Shown here: piece by piece, positions 21,131-28,918 of the stretch | Numbering within the stretch: the first letter of the stretch is position 1 | Layout: every line of letters begins with the position of its first letter | DNA from: Puniceicoccaceae bacterium | GTDB taxonomy: Bacteria; Verrucomicrobiota; Verrucomicrobiia; Opitutales; Coraliomargaritaceae | Direction: 5' to 3' | Length of the DNA: 39,906 nucleotides | Assembly (NCBI GenBank): GCA_007692545.1 | Contig: REBV01000129.1 | Coordinates: 1-39,906 of the forward strand | The notes under the pieces: model-generated | Database searches by the model: none | The model's input: only the letters and a program-made list of their open reading frames with translations | What the model was told of the DNA's origin: nothing | Position numbers and translations under genes: made by a program

Positions 21131-21146
21131 TAAATACGTAAATACG
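21131..21146. promoter_or_regulatory. Tandem TAAATACG repeat in AT-rich divergent gap (candidate operator)
   Basis: Two exact back-to-back copies of TAAATACG (21131-21138 and 21139-21146) lie between the regulator gene and gmd, beside a TATATATAAAA stretch. Direct repeats are a common site form for AraC-type regulators, though their half-sites are usually longer. This is the most AT-rich short stretch noticed in the window. Confidence 0.3.
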
Positions 21147-21186
21147 AAAAGACAAATTTTTAAAATAGTCTACACTGTTGTTGATT

Positions 21187-22203
21187 ATGAAAAAAGCATT
21201 GATTACCGGTATCACGGGGCAGGACGGATCGTATTTGGCCGAGCTCCTTTTGGAAAAGGGTTATGAGGTACACGGCATCATTCGCCGCTGCTCGACCTTC
21301 AATACGCAGCGCATCGAGCACCTGTATTCGGACCCGCACATCAATGGCACGCGGATGTTTTTGCACTACGGGGATCTGGCGGACGGTGTCATGCTGATGA
21401 AACTGCTCTATCAACTGCGCCCGGATGAGATTTATCACCTCGGGGCTCAGAGTCACGTGCGGGTCTCTTTCGACGTGCCGGAGTATACCGGAGATGTCAC
21501 CGGTTTGGGCACGCTGCGTTTGCTCGAGGCCATTCGTGAAGTTGGCTTGGAGAAGAAGTGTCGCTTTTATCAGGCTTCCTCGTCGGAGATGTTTGGCTTG
21601 GTGCAGGAGGTGCCGCAGACGGAGAAGACGCCGTTTTACCCCCGTTCACCCTATGGCTGCGCCAAGGTGTATGCTTATTGGCTGACGGTTAATTATCGGG
21701 AGTCTTATAATATGCATGCGACCAACGGCATATTGTTTAACCACGAATCGCCCCGGCGTGGGGAGACTTTTGTGACGCGCAAGATCACGCGTGCGGCCAC
21801 CCGCATCAAGCTGGGCCTGCAGGACAAGCTCTACCTCGGCAACCTCGACGCGCAGCGCGACTGGGGCTACGCCAAGGAATATGTCGAAGCGATGTGGCTG
21901 ATGCTGCAACAGGACGCGGGCGACGACTATGTGATGGCGACTAATGAGACGCACTCGGTCAAAGACTTCGTGAAAGAGACCTTTGCTTTGCTCGATCTGG
22001 ATTGGGAGGAGTATGTGGATTACGACAAGCGCTACGAGCGCCCGACTGAGGTGGACCTCTTGATCGGTGATCCGGCCAAGGCGAAGCGTCAGCTCGACTG
22101 GGAGCCCAAAGTGCGCTTTAAGGAGCTGGTCAAAATCATGGTCGATTCGGATCTGGTTCTGGCCAAGAATGAACTCGCCTATAAACAAGCCACGCATGGA
22201 TAA
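21187..22203 (+). CDS. gmd: GDP-mannose 4,6-dehydratase
   Basis: Converts GDP-D-mannose to GDP-4-keto-6-deoxymannose, the first step towards GDP-L-fucose. It is a short-chain-dehydrogenase fold protein of 338 residues, with NAD(P)-binding [12 protein letters not shown] at residues 8-19, the [15 protein letters not shown] element, the active-site stretch SSSEMFG, and YGCAK as the YxxxK dyad. [14 protein letters not shown] and [14 protein letters not shown] are Gmd hallmarks. The ATG at 21187 is chosen over a GTG-type start three codons upstream. It overlaps fcl by 8 bases, so the two steps are translationally coupled. The product would feed surface polysaccharide or glycan synthesis. Confidence 0.96.
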   Translation: MKKALITGITGQDGSYLAELLLEKGYEVHGIIRRCSTFNTQRIEHLYSDPHINGTRMFLHYGDLADGVMLMKLLYQLRPDEIYHLGAQSHVRVSFDVPEYTGDVTGLGTLRLLEAIREVGLEKKCRFYQASSSEMFGLVQEVPQTEKTPFYPRSPYGCAKVYAYWLTVNYRESYNMHATNGILFNHESPRRGETFVTRKITRAATRIKLGLQDKLYLGNLDAQRDWGYAKEYVEAMWLMLQQDAGDDYVMATNETHSVKDFVKETFALLDLDWEEYVDYDKRYERPTEVDLLIGDPAKAKRQLDWEPKVRFKELVKIMVDSDLVLAKNELAYKQATHG

Positions 22204-23143
22204 GCAGGCGAAAATTTATATTGCCGGGCATGGCGGCATGGTGGGCGGGGCCGTGGTTCGCGCCCTGCGTGACCAGGGATATGCTTCGTTGCTGACGCGG
22301 AGTCGCCGCGAGCTGGATCTGCTCAATCAGGCGGCGGTCGAGGCCTTTTTTGTGGCCGAGCGTCCGGATGTGGCGGTGATCGCAGCGGCCCGGGTGGGCG
22401 GTATTCACGCCAACAACACCTATCCTGCTGATTTCATATACGAAAATCTGGCTATCGCGCAAAATACTATACACGCGGCCTACCGTGCGGGGGTGAAGCG
22501 GCTGCTTTTCCTCGGCAGCACTTGTATCTACCCCAAGCTGGCCGAGCAACCGATTCGCGAAGATTCACTGCTCACCTCTGCGCTGGAGCCGACGAATGAG
22601 GCCTACGCCATTGCGAAAATCGCGGGACTGAAGCTGTGCGAGTTTTATCGGCGCCAGTATGGGGTGTGCTACCACTCCGCGATGCCGACCAATCTCTACG
22701 GTCCGGGCGATAACTACCATCCGCAGAACTCGCATGTGCTGCCGGCTTTGATCCGTCGTTTCCATGAGGCCAAGTTGAGTGGAGCCCCCGAGGTCATGAT
22801 CTGGGGCACGGGCACGCCACTGCGTGAGTTTCTCCATGCCGATGATGCGGCGGCCGGGATTATTCACCTGCTTCAGCTGGAGAGCCCGCCCGATTGGGTC
22901 AATCTCGGCTGCGGCGAAGATATTTCAATCGGCGATTTGGCCCGGCTGGTCATGAAAACGGTCGGCTACGAAGGTGCGCTCGTTTTCGACACCTCGAAGC
23001 CCGACGGCACACCGCGCAAGTTGACCGATATTTCCCGAATCAAGGCGACTGGCTGGACGCCGCAGATTGGTATCGAAGACGGCGTGGCGATGGCCTATCA
23101 GTCGTTTTTGGAAGAGCAGGCGAGCGGGCAGCTGCGGGAGTAA
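22196..23143 (+). CDS. fcl: GDP-L-fucose synthase
   Basis: Epimerises and reduces the Gmd product to GDP-L-fucose with NADPH. The 315-residue protein has the dinucleotide motif [30 protein letters not shown], the [10 protein letters not shown] strand with its catalytic Ser/Cys region, YAIAK as the YxxxK dyad, and [13 protein letters not shown], all typical of Fcl (WcaG). The ATG at 22196 lies inside the end of gmd. No other glycan-synthesis gene sits alongside, so the fucosyl transferase must be encoded elsewhere. Confidence 0.96.
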   Translation: MDKQAKIYIAGHGGMVGGAVVRALRDQGYASLLTRSRRELDLLNQAAVEAFFVAERPDVAVIAAARVGGIHANNTYPADFIYENLAIAQNTIHAAYRAGVKRLLFLGSTCIYPKLAEQPIREDSLLTSALEPTNEAYAIAKIAGLKLCEFYRRQYGVCYHSAMPTNLYGPGDNYHPQNSHVLPALIRRFHEAKLSGAPEVMIWGTGTPLREFLHADDAAAGIIHLLQLESPPDWVNLGCGEDISIGDLARLVMKTVGYEGALVFDTSKPDGTPRKLTDISRIKATGWTPQIGIEDGVAMAYQSFLEEQASGQLRE

Positions 23144-23153
23144 CTCAATGTCT

Positions 23154-23250
23154 GGCCAACAACACGGCTGTGGGCGGCAACATTTCCGCTCAACTCTTCG
23201 ATGACGCACAGGCCAAGCAGCAGCGTGCTGAGAAAAGCGGAAATCTGTGA
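23154..23250 (+). pseudogene. Possible gene remnant or untranslated tail
   Basis: Just past fcl, one frame reads without a stop as LANNTAVGGNISAQLFDD and then AQAKQQRAEKSGNL, ending at the TGA at 23248-23250. The composition looks more like protein than random sequence, but no start codon or family is recognisable. It could be the end of a decayed gene or chance. The whole gap from 23144 to 23508 otherwise holds only the large hairpin at 23305-23364. Confidence 0.2.
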
Positions 23251-23304
23251 CATAGAGGTATTTTTTGGGTATTTGCCGGGGTCGGGTCGAGTCTCCTTTT
23301 TAAA

Positions 23305-23364
23305 AGTAGTGCACGCTTCCAGCGTGTCGCCGTGTTGTTAGACACGCTGGAAGCGTGCGCTACT
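23305..23364. repeat. Large stem-loop with 24-base arms
   Basis: The 24-base arms (23305-23328 and 23341-23364) are complementary with one mismatch and enclose a 12-base loop. The core of the left arm is GCACGCTTCCAGCGTGTC. It lies in the 365-base gap between fcl and the RecO-like gene. It may act as a transcription terminator or mRNA end-protector, but the long near-perfect arms also fit a dispersed palindromic element. There is no terminal T-run. Confidence 0.7.
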
Positions 23365-23508
23365 TAGTCGCCCGGGATCGCAGGTCTTCCTTATCCGCTT
23401 GCCAACGTTAGTCAAAGGCCGTGTTGTTGGAAGACTGGTCTGCCAAGTATTTCAATTGGGCTTAATTGTCCCTTTGCGCTATTAGGTTAGAGCGGTTATT
23501 TAAGCGTT

Positions 23509-24126
23509 TTACGACGGCAGCACCAGATCGGTATGGTGGCGCATCCAGTCGTGGAGGTTTTGCAGAATCTTTTGGCAGTTTTCTTTTTCCGCTTGGGTCA
23601 GTTGCTCAGGGGCGGGTGCCATCAGGAGTGCTTTAGTCGGCTGGCGCAGGCTTTGGGGTAGCTTCGGCCACCAGGATTCGCGTACCGGGTAGCCTTCGTC
23701 CTTGAGTAGCAGGTAGATGCTTTTGAGTAGGACGACTTCGGGGGCCTTGCCACTGGCGAAGGCTGCCAGTGCGCGATTCATCAGCTCAAAGAGGGCCTCG
23801 GACTCGGGCATATGCGCGGCGTTGTGCACGAGGAGCTGACTCAGGCTGGCCGCCGCGCGCAGGCTGTGGTAGCTCTGGCCGATGGCCTCACGGCGCTGGA
23901 TCAGCTGGTAGTCTGTGACAAATTGCAGATCGCCGCCCTGCTTGGAGCGCTCCAGTTCGACGATGGCCTGGTCGAAAAGATCGGGGTTGGTTGAACGGTT
24001 GGATTTTTTCGAGATCCGCTTCAGGCAGAGGAAGACGCCTTGCTCCACCGTCAGTAAGTGCAGCTTGAGAAAGGATTCGCCGGAGGGCTCGGTTTTGAGC
24101 ACCAGGGCTTCGAAGCCCTCAGCCAT
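23509..24126 (-). CDS. RecO-like DNA repair protein
   Basis: A 205-residue protein resembling RecO, which helps load RecA onto single-stranded DNA in recombinational repair. An N-terminal OB-fold-like part (FEALVLKTEPSGESFLKLHL) is followed by a helical bundle with YQLIQRREAIGQSYHSLRAA and LLKSIYLLLKDEGYPV. It is shorter than typical RecO (about 240 residues) and shows no zinc-binding cysteine cluster. The call rests on overall pattern rather than a sharp motif, so it is less sure than its neighbours. The ATG at 24126 overlaps the end of the DUF502 gene by 8 bases, so the two form an operon. Confidence 0.65.
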   Translation of the reverse strand: MAEGFEALVLKTEPSGESFLKLHLLTVEQGVFLCLKRISKKSNRSTNPDLFDQAIVELERSKQGGDLQFVTDYQLIQRREAIGQSYHSLRAAASLSQLLVHNAAHMPESEALFELMNRALAAFASGKAPEVVLLKSIYLLLKDEGYPVRESWWPKLPQSLRQPTKALLMAPAPEQLTQAEKENCQKILQNLHDWMRHHTDLVLPS

Positions 24127-24832
24127 GGTCCGTCTTTTCCGCAGGGGTGGTCTCGGCCGCTTCGGCGGTCCCGGTGGCCTCGCGCGGGTTTTCGATGGGC
24201 AGGGGCTGGCCGGTCTTGGGGTCGGGCACGACGGCACCGCCGGAGATCACCAGCTTCATGCCTTCGGCGATGGTCATTTGTAGTCGGGTGACGTCTTCCT
24301 CCGGCAGCATCAGGAGAAATCCACTGGTTGGATTGGGGGTAGTGGGCACAAAGATATTCACGATGTGCTGCCCGGTGACTTGCTGGGGTTCACCTTTGGC
24401 GGTGCTGGTCAGAAAACCGATGACGTAGCAGCGTGTGCGCGGGTATTCGATCAGGACGACTTCCTGGAAGACGGCCTTCTTTTGCTGGCTGAAGGTATCG
24501 ACGATCTGTTTGACCGTGCGATAAACGGCGTTGATAAAGGGCACCCGGTCGAGCAGTTTCTCCAGGCCGCTGAGCATCAGCCGGCCCAAAACGAAGCGTG
24601 AGCCAAAGCCGAGTAGTGTGATCAGCAGAAAGACGACCAGCACGGAGATGATCTCCAGCAGGAATTTGATGGCGGGTGAGCTGCGCCAATCGGGATCGAG
24701 GTACCAGAAGAAGAACTGGCTGGCGGGGGTGCCCAGTCGCACTAGCAGGAAATTAATCACAATGATCGTGACCCCAAGCGGAAGCACGACGACGATGCCG
24801 GTGATGAATGCGTTGCGAATGGAGCGGAACAT
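24119..24832 (-). CDS. DUF502-family membrane protein
   Basis: A 237-residue inner-membrane protein. Two transmembrane helices (AFITGIVVVLPLGVTIIVIN near residues 8-28, and LLEIISVLVVFLLITLLGFG near 58-78) are followed by the DUF502 hallmark DRVPFINAVYRTVKQIVDTF and the VFVPTTPNPTSGFLLMLPEE-like stretch. The C-terminal 40 residues are low-complexity and acidic. The function of the family is unknown. The co-transcribed RecO-like gene gives no obvious functional hint. Confidence 0.88.
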   Translation of the reverse strand: MFRSIRNAFITGIVVVLPLGVTIIVINFLLVRLGTPASQFFFWYLDPDWRSSPAIKFLLEIISVLVVFLLITLLGFGSRFVLGRLMLSGLEKLLDRVPFINAVYRTVKQIVDTFSQQKKAVFQEVVLIEYPRTRCYVIGFLTSTAKGEPQQVTGQHIVNIFVPTTPNPTSGFLLMLPEEDVTRLQMTIAEGMKLVISGGAVVPDPKTGQPLPIENPREATGTAEAAETTPAEKTDHG

Positions 24833-24921
24833 AATGAAAGCGGGACGACCTTATGTCAGAATCTGCATACGGAAGGTTCCCGCAATGTTAAAGGGGCGCT
24901 GCGGAAAAATTATGAAGCTTG

Positions 24922-24957
24922 CGCCCGGCTGGGCGGAGGGTGCGTGTCCCCACGCAC
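24922..24957. repeat. Two adjacent small hairpins before the HAD gene
   Basis: CGCCC/GGGCG (24922-24926, 24931-24935) with a 4-base loop is followed by GTGCGTG/CACGCAC (24940-24946, 24951-24957), also with a 4-base loop. Both stems are perfect. They lie 46 bases before the HAD phosphatase gene. They could be part of a repeat family or an RNA leader structure. Confidence 0.45.
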
Positions 24958-25002
24958 TACACGGTTGACCCTTCCAGGTGGGCGCGATTAATAAGCGGCG
25001 TC

Positions 25003-25590
25003 ATGATAAACCTACATCACCACTACGACGGTCTTATCTTCGATATGGATGGCACCTTGGCCGATACCATGCCGACGCACTTCATCGCCTGGACACGCGC
25101 GATGGCGGAGCAGGGTATTGTCTTCCCCGAGGAGCGCTTCTATGCGCTAGGTGGGGTGCCGGCGACGGTCATCATCGAGATGCTGGCACAGGAGCAGGGG
25201 AAGACCATCGATGCCGAGCAGGTAGCGGAAGCGAAGGAGGTGCTTTTCATGGAGCTGCTGCAGGAGGTTCAGCCCATCATTCCGGTCAAGGCGATCGCCG
25301 AGTTTCATCGGGAGCACATTCCCATGGCGGTGGCGACGGGCAGTCTCAAGTGGGTGGCCGAGAAGATTCTCCGCTCGCTGGGGATACGCGAGTGGTTTGC
25401 GGCGGTGGTGGGCGCGGATGATGTGGCCCGCCCCAAGCCGGCGCCCGACACCTACCTGCGTGCCGCTGAGCTAATCGGAGTCGATCCGAAGCGCTGTCAT
25501 GCCTTCGAAGATACAGAGCTGGGCATGCAGGCGGCGCGCAACGCGGGGATGCAGGTCGTCAATATACACAGCCTGCTAAAGTCAGACTAA
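25003..25590 (+). CDS. HAD-superfamily sugar phosphatase (YqaB/beta-phosphoglucomutase-like)
   Basis: A 195-residue haloacid-dehalogenase phosphatase or mutase. Motif I is FDMDGTLADT (nucleophile Asp14, acid Asp16), with a THFIAW helix as in YqaB-type fructose-1-phosphatases. Motif II is VATGS, motif III lysine is in RPKPAPDTYL, and motif IV acids are in AFEDTELGMQAARNAGM. The cap is small and helical. The substrate is not certain: beta-phosphoglucomutase and fructose-1-phosphatase are the nearest patterns. An in-frame start at 24919 would add 28 residues with no family match; the ATG at 25003 is used. Confidence 0.85.
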   Translation: MINLHHHYDGLIFDMDGTLADTMPTHFIAWTRAMAEQGIVFPEERFYALGGVPATVIIEMLAQEQGKTIDAEQVAEAKEVLFMELLQEVQPIIPVKAIAEFHREHIPMAVATGSLKWVAEKILRSLGIREWFAAVVGADDVARPKPAPDTYLRAAELIGVDPKRCHAFEDTELGMQAARNAGMQVVNIHSLLKSD

Positions 25591-25687
25591 AACCCAAGCT
25601 TTACATAACTGTGACCAGGCTTAGGCTCCGCCGTTTCTAATTATCTTAGCGGGGAATGCCCGTTGATAAAGCATCCGACCAATTTTC

Positions 25688-27028
25688 ATGAAACAACGAA
25701 CTATTCTGAGGGAAGTCTCGATCAAGGGGAAATCCCTGCACACGGGCGAAGAAGTCCACCTCACGCTGAAGCCGGCGCCGGAAAACACCGGCGTCGTCTT
25801 CCGGCGGATCGACCTCTTTGGCAAGCCCGAGCTGAAGCCGCTGATTGAACTGGTGGATGATCTCGTGCGCAGCACCACCATCGCCGATGGCCACGCTAAG
25901 GTGCACACGATTGAGCATGTGCTGAGTGCCCTCAGCGGGTGTGGAGTCGATAACGTTGTGATCGAGATGGATGCCAGTGAGCCGCCCATCCTCGATGGCT
26001 CGGCCAAGCACTTCGTCAACCTGATTCAGGAGGCGGAGCCGGTGGAGCAAGATGCCGAGCGCGAGTATTTTGTGCTGGAGGAGCCGATTTCGGTGACGCG
26101 GGGCAGTAGCTCGATCATCGCCCTGCCGCACGATGGCTTTCGCATCACCTGCACTTCCGCCGACGACCGGGGCATTCATACCCAGCACCTGAGTCTCGAT
26201 ATCGACCCGGAGACCTATATCGCGCAAGTCGCCCCCGCCCGCACCTTTACCATTTACGAAGACATCGAGGAGTTGCTCAAGCTGGGCAAGATCAAGGGCG
26301 GCAGTCTGGATAGCGCGATCGTTATTAAGGGCGATAAAATCGTCTCGAAAGAGCCGCTGCGCTTCAAGGACGAGTTTGTCCGGCATAAGATACTCGATAT
26401 CATCGGCGACATCACTCTGATTGGTCGGCCGATCAAGGCACACATCGTCGGGGTGCGCCCTGGCCATGCCCTGAATGCCGAGCTTTCCAAGGTGCTGCGT
26501 AAGAAGATCCTGGCAAAGATCCAGGGGGCAAAAAAGAAAAAGGCGGATGCCAAAAAGCCCCTGACTCTGCTGGACTCGACCGAGAGCACGATGGATATCC
26601 GCCGGGTGCTCGACATCCTGCCGCACCGTTATCCCTTCGTGATGATCGACCGGGTGGTGGAGATTGTCAGTGAAGATGAGTTGGTCGCATTGAAAAATGT
26701 CACCATCAATGAGCCCTATTTCCAGGGGCACTACCCCGGCCGCCCCGTCATGCCGGGGGTCCTTCAGGTAGAGGCCATGGCCCAGGCGGCGGGCGTGCTT
26801 CTCTTGCGCAAGCTGCCGGTCGAAGAGAACAAAATCGCCTTTTTTATGAGCGTCGACAAGGTGAAATTCCGCCAGGCGGTCGAGCCGGGCGATTCCATTG
26901 AGATCCGGGTCAAGTTGATCAAGATCCGGGGGAATAAGATCGCCACCGCCACCGGCGAGTGTAAGGTAGGCGGTAAAGTTGTCTCCAGTGCCGAGCTGAT
27001 GTTTATGCTGGCTGACGCTACCGAATAA
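25688..27028 (+). CDS. lpxC/fabZ: LpxC-FabZ fusion (deacetylase plus dehydratase)
   Basis: A bifunctional 446-residue protein. Residues 1 to about 275 are LpxC, the zinc enzyme that commits UDP-3-O-acyl-GlcNAc to lipid A synthesis: zinc ligands His77 ([11 protein letters not shown]), His233 and Asp237 ([10 protein letters not shown]), and catalytic His260 (GH). A lysine-rich linker at about 275-290 leads to FabZ from about residue 300, the hydroxyacyl-ACP dehydratase of fatty acid elongation, with His348 ([16 protein letters not shown]) and Glu362 as the catalytic pair. Fusing the two links lipid A and phospholipid synthesis, which draw on the same hydroxyacyl-ACP pool. Such fusions are established in Bacteroidetes and some related phyla. 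lpxA follows after 15 bases. Confidence 0.97.
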   Translation: MKQRTILREVSIKGKSLHTGEEVHLTLKPAPENTGVVFRRIDLFGKPELKPLIELVDDLVRSTTIADGHAKVHTIEHVLSALSGCGVDNVVIEMDASEPPILDGSAKHFVNLIQEAEPVEQDAEREYFVLEEPISVTRGSSSIIALPHDGFRITCTSADDRGIHTQHLSLDIDPETYIAQVAPARTFTIYEDIEELLKLGKIKGGSLDSAIVIKGDKIVSKEPLRFKDEFVRHKILDIIGDITLIGRPIKAHIVGVRPGHALNAELSKVLRKKILAKIQGAKKKKADAKKPLTLLDSTESTMDIRRVLDILPHRYPFVMIDRVVEIVSEDELVALKNVTINEPYFQGHYPGRPVMPGVLQVEAMAQAAGVLLLRKLPVEENKIAFFMSVDKVKFRQAVEPGDSIEIRVKLIKIRGNKIATATGECKVGGKVVSSAELMFMLADATE

Positions 27029-27043
27029 CCGCCCCTGCTTGCT

Positions 27044-27820
27044 ATGCCTACGGACATACATCCGACTGCGATCATAGAGCCCGGCGCCGAATTGGAAACG
27101 GGTGTCGTGGTTGGCCCTTACGCCTATATCGGCCCCATGGTTAAAATCGCTCAGGGTACCGAAGTCATGCACCACGCCACTGTCGATGGGGCCACCACGA
27201 TGGGCCCGGATAACGAAGTGCATCCCTACGCTTATATCGGCGGGAAGACCCACGACCTGAAGTACACCGGTGGCTGCCCGGGTTTGAAGATCGGGTCGAA
27301 TAATGTCTTTCGCGAGTTCACCACGGTACACTGTGCCACGGCTGAAGGCACCGACACCATCGTGGGTGACCATAACCTGCTCCTTGCCTACAGTCATATC
27401 GCGCACGAGTGTATCGTGGGCAATCACCTCGTCATGAGCAGTCACGCGGCCCTGGGTGGGCATGTGCAGATCGGCGACCGCGTCAATATCGGCTGGGGGG
27501 TCGGGCTGCACCAGTTTTGCCGGGTGGGGGATTATGCGATGGTCGGTGCCGCTTCGAAGGTGGTGCAGGATGTGCCGCCTTATATGATCGCAGACGGTAG
27601 CCCGGCTATGGTCCGCACGACGAACAAGGTCGGCCTGGAGCGCGCCGGATTTTCGGCGGACGACCTCAACTTAATTCGGCGCGTCTTTAAAATGTTTTAC
27701 AAGGAAGGCCTCAACCGTCGTCAGGCGGCGGAGAAACTTCGCGCCGAAACGTCGGGCGATCATATTGTGGTGCAGACTTTTCTTGCCTTTGTTGAAGGCA
27801 GTGAGCGGGGCTTGTCCTGA
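27044..27820 (+). CDS. lpxA: UDP-GlcNAc acyltransferase
   Basis: Catalyses the first step of lipid A synthesis by adding a hydroxyacyl chain from acyl-ACP to UDP-GlcNAc. The N-terminal two thirds is a left-handed beta-helix of hexapeptide repeats, and the active-site histidine motif is [12 protein letters not shown], equal to AHIAHD in E. coli. [15 protein letters not shown] and the C-terminal helical region with [19 protein letters not shown] complete the family pattern. At 258 residues the length is normal. It probably shares a transcript with lpxC-fabZ and converges on the LOG-family gene with 25 bases between stops. Confidence 0.95.
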   Translation: MPTDIHPTAIIEPGAELETGVVVGPYAYIGPMVKIAQGTEVMHHATVDGATTMGPDNEVHPYAYIGGKTHDLKYTGGCPGLKIGSNNVFREFTTVHCATAEGTDTIVGDHNLLLAYSHIAHECIVGNHLVMSSHAALGGHVQIGDRVNIGWGVGLHQFCRVGDYAMVGAASKVVQDVPPYMIADGSPAMVRTTNKVGLERAGFSADDLNLIRRVFKMFYKEGLNRRQAAEKLRAETSGDHIVVQTFLAFVEGSERGLS

Positions 27821-27845
27821 ATTTGTCGCGTCCGCTGGTGCGTGC

Positions 27846-28898
27846 TTAAACCAAGCGCTCGACGGTGGGGATGATTTCGTCGAGTTCATTGACCACGACG
27901 AATAGATCCTCATCACACCACGGCTCCAGCAGTGCCAGGAGTTTGTCCCAGAAGCGGACGCCGGTGCGTTCGTCTTTCCGGTTAAAGACAATGACGGGCT
28001 TGCCCTGCATGAGTGCGTTGCCTGTTTGCTTGAAGATGAGCAGGGCGAGCATTTCCTGCACGGTGCCGGAACCTCCGGGGAAGATGACGAAGGCTTCGGA
28101 GCGCTCGATCATCACCTCCATCCGGGTATAAATGTCCGGGCGCAACCAGAAGCTGGAAAGTCCGTCCGGTAGGCCTTCGATTTCGATGATGTGGGGCACA
28201 TTGGAGCCCCCGGTCCAGCCACCCGCATCGACGGAGCCGCGCACGACCGAGCCCATCACGCCGGTCGTGCCCGCGCCGGATACGCAACCGTACTTGTTTT
28301 CAGCCAGTAATTGGCCCAGACGATAGCCGTCTTCAATATAGTTTTCATCGCGAATACTGGCGGAGCAAAATACGCAGACACTGCCGCGATTGTCTGCCGG
28401 CAGGGGGGTCTCGAAGGAGTCGGTTGGCTGAACATGGATTCTCTTGCGCCCGGCATCGGGGATGCCCTCCTGCATGACTTTTTCGAGGTGTGCCAGGACG
28501 GACTTCGGCTCGTCCGCCATCAGCAGGAATTCGCGGTAGTTTTGATGGATGGTTCCGAGTCGCTGCAGCTCGCCGAGCAGATCAAAGAGTGGCGTCCACG
28601 AATGATCCGAATTCAAAATAACGGCCGCCTTGCCCTTGAGGTTGGGGTCGAGCGTCTGGTAGCCGACAAAAATGGAGACTGCCTTGAAGAGGTCTTCCAG
28701 CGAGGCGCCGGGCATGAAGACAAAGGCGTCCGAGGCGAGTATTTTGGCCTCGATGTTGGAGAGGGTGATTCGCTGGTCTCCATTTGAGTTATCGATGTCC
28801 CAGCCACTGGCAAAGAGCTGATAAAGCATGCGGGCACGCATCTCACGATTGGGGTCGTGTGAGCCTGTAACGGTTCCGGAAAGTCTGACGATGGGCAT
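27846..28898 (-). CDS. LOG-family protein with an internally duplicated fold
   Basis: A 350-residue cytoplasmic protein. The C-terminal half (residues about 173-350) is a LOG-type Rossmann domain: VCVFCSAS, SGAGTTGVMG, and the nucleotide-site motif PGGSGTVQE (274-282). Known members cleave nucleoside 5'-monophosphates to free base and ribose 5-phosphate. The N-terminal half (about 1-145) repeats the fold in degenerate form: SDAFVFMPGASLEDL (56-70) matches SEAFVIFPGGSGTVQEM (267-283), and LKGKAAVILN (87-96) matches MQGKPVIVFN (297-306), but its PGGxGTxxE motif is lost. In the C-terminal domain the usual MxxRK element reads YTRM, so activity is likely but not assured. It sits 20 bases after adenine deaminase on the same strand. 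Confidence 0.85.
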   Translation of the reverse strand: MPIVRLSGTVTGSHDPNREMRARMLYQLFASGWDIDNSNGDQRITLSNIEAKILASDAFVFMPGASLEDLFKAVSIFVGYQTLDPNLKGKAAVILNSDHSWTPLFDLLGELQRLGTIHQNYREFLLMADEPKSVLAHLEKVMQEGIPDAGRKRIHVQPTDSFETPLPADNRGSVCVFCSASIRDENYIEDGYRLGQLLAENKYGCVSGAGTTGVMGSVVRGSVDAGGWTGGSNVPHIIEIEGLPDGLSSFWLRPDIYTRMEVMIERSEAFVIFPGGSGTVQEMLALLIFKQTGNALMQGKPVIVFNRKDERTGVRFWDKLLALLEPWCDEDLFVVVNELDEIIPTVERLV

Positions 28899-28918
28899 AG
28901 TAAATTTTTTCGAATGAT

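Noticed and set aside
23305-23364. CRISPR-like or tRNA-like structure
   Set aside because: There is one palindrome only, without repeated spacers or a cloverleaf, so neither a CRISPR array nor a tRNA fits.
25646-27511. 621-codon open frame on the minus strand opposite lpxC-fabZ and lpxA
   Set aside because: It lies fully antisense to two genes with complete catalytic motifs, has an Asp/His-rich composition typical of an antisense shadow and matches no family.
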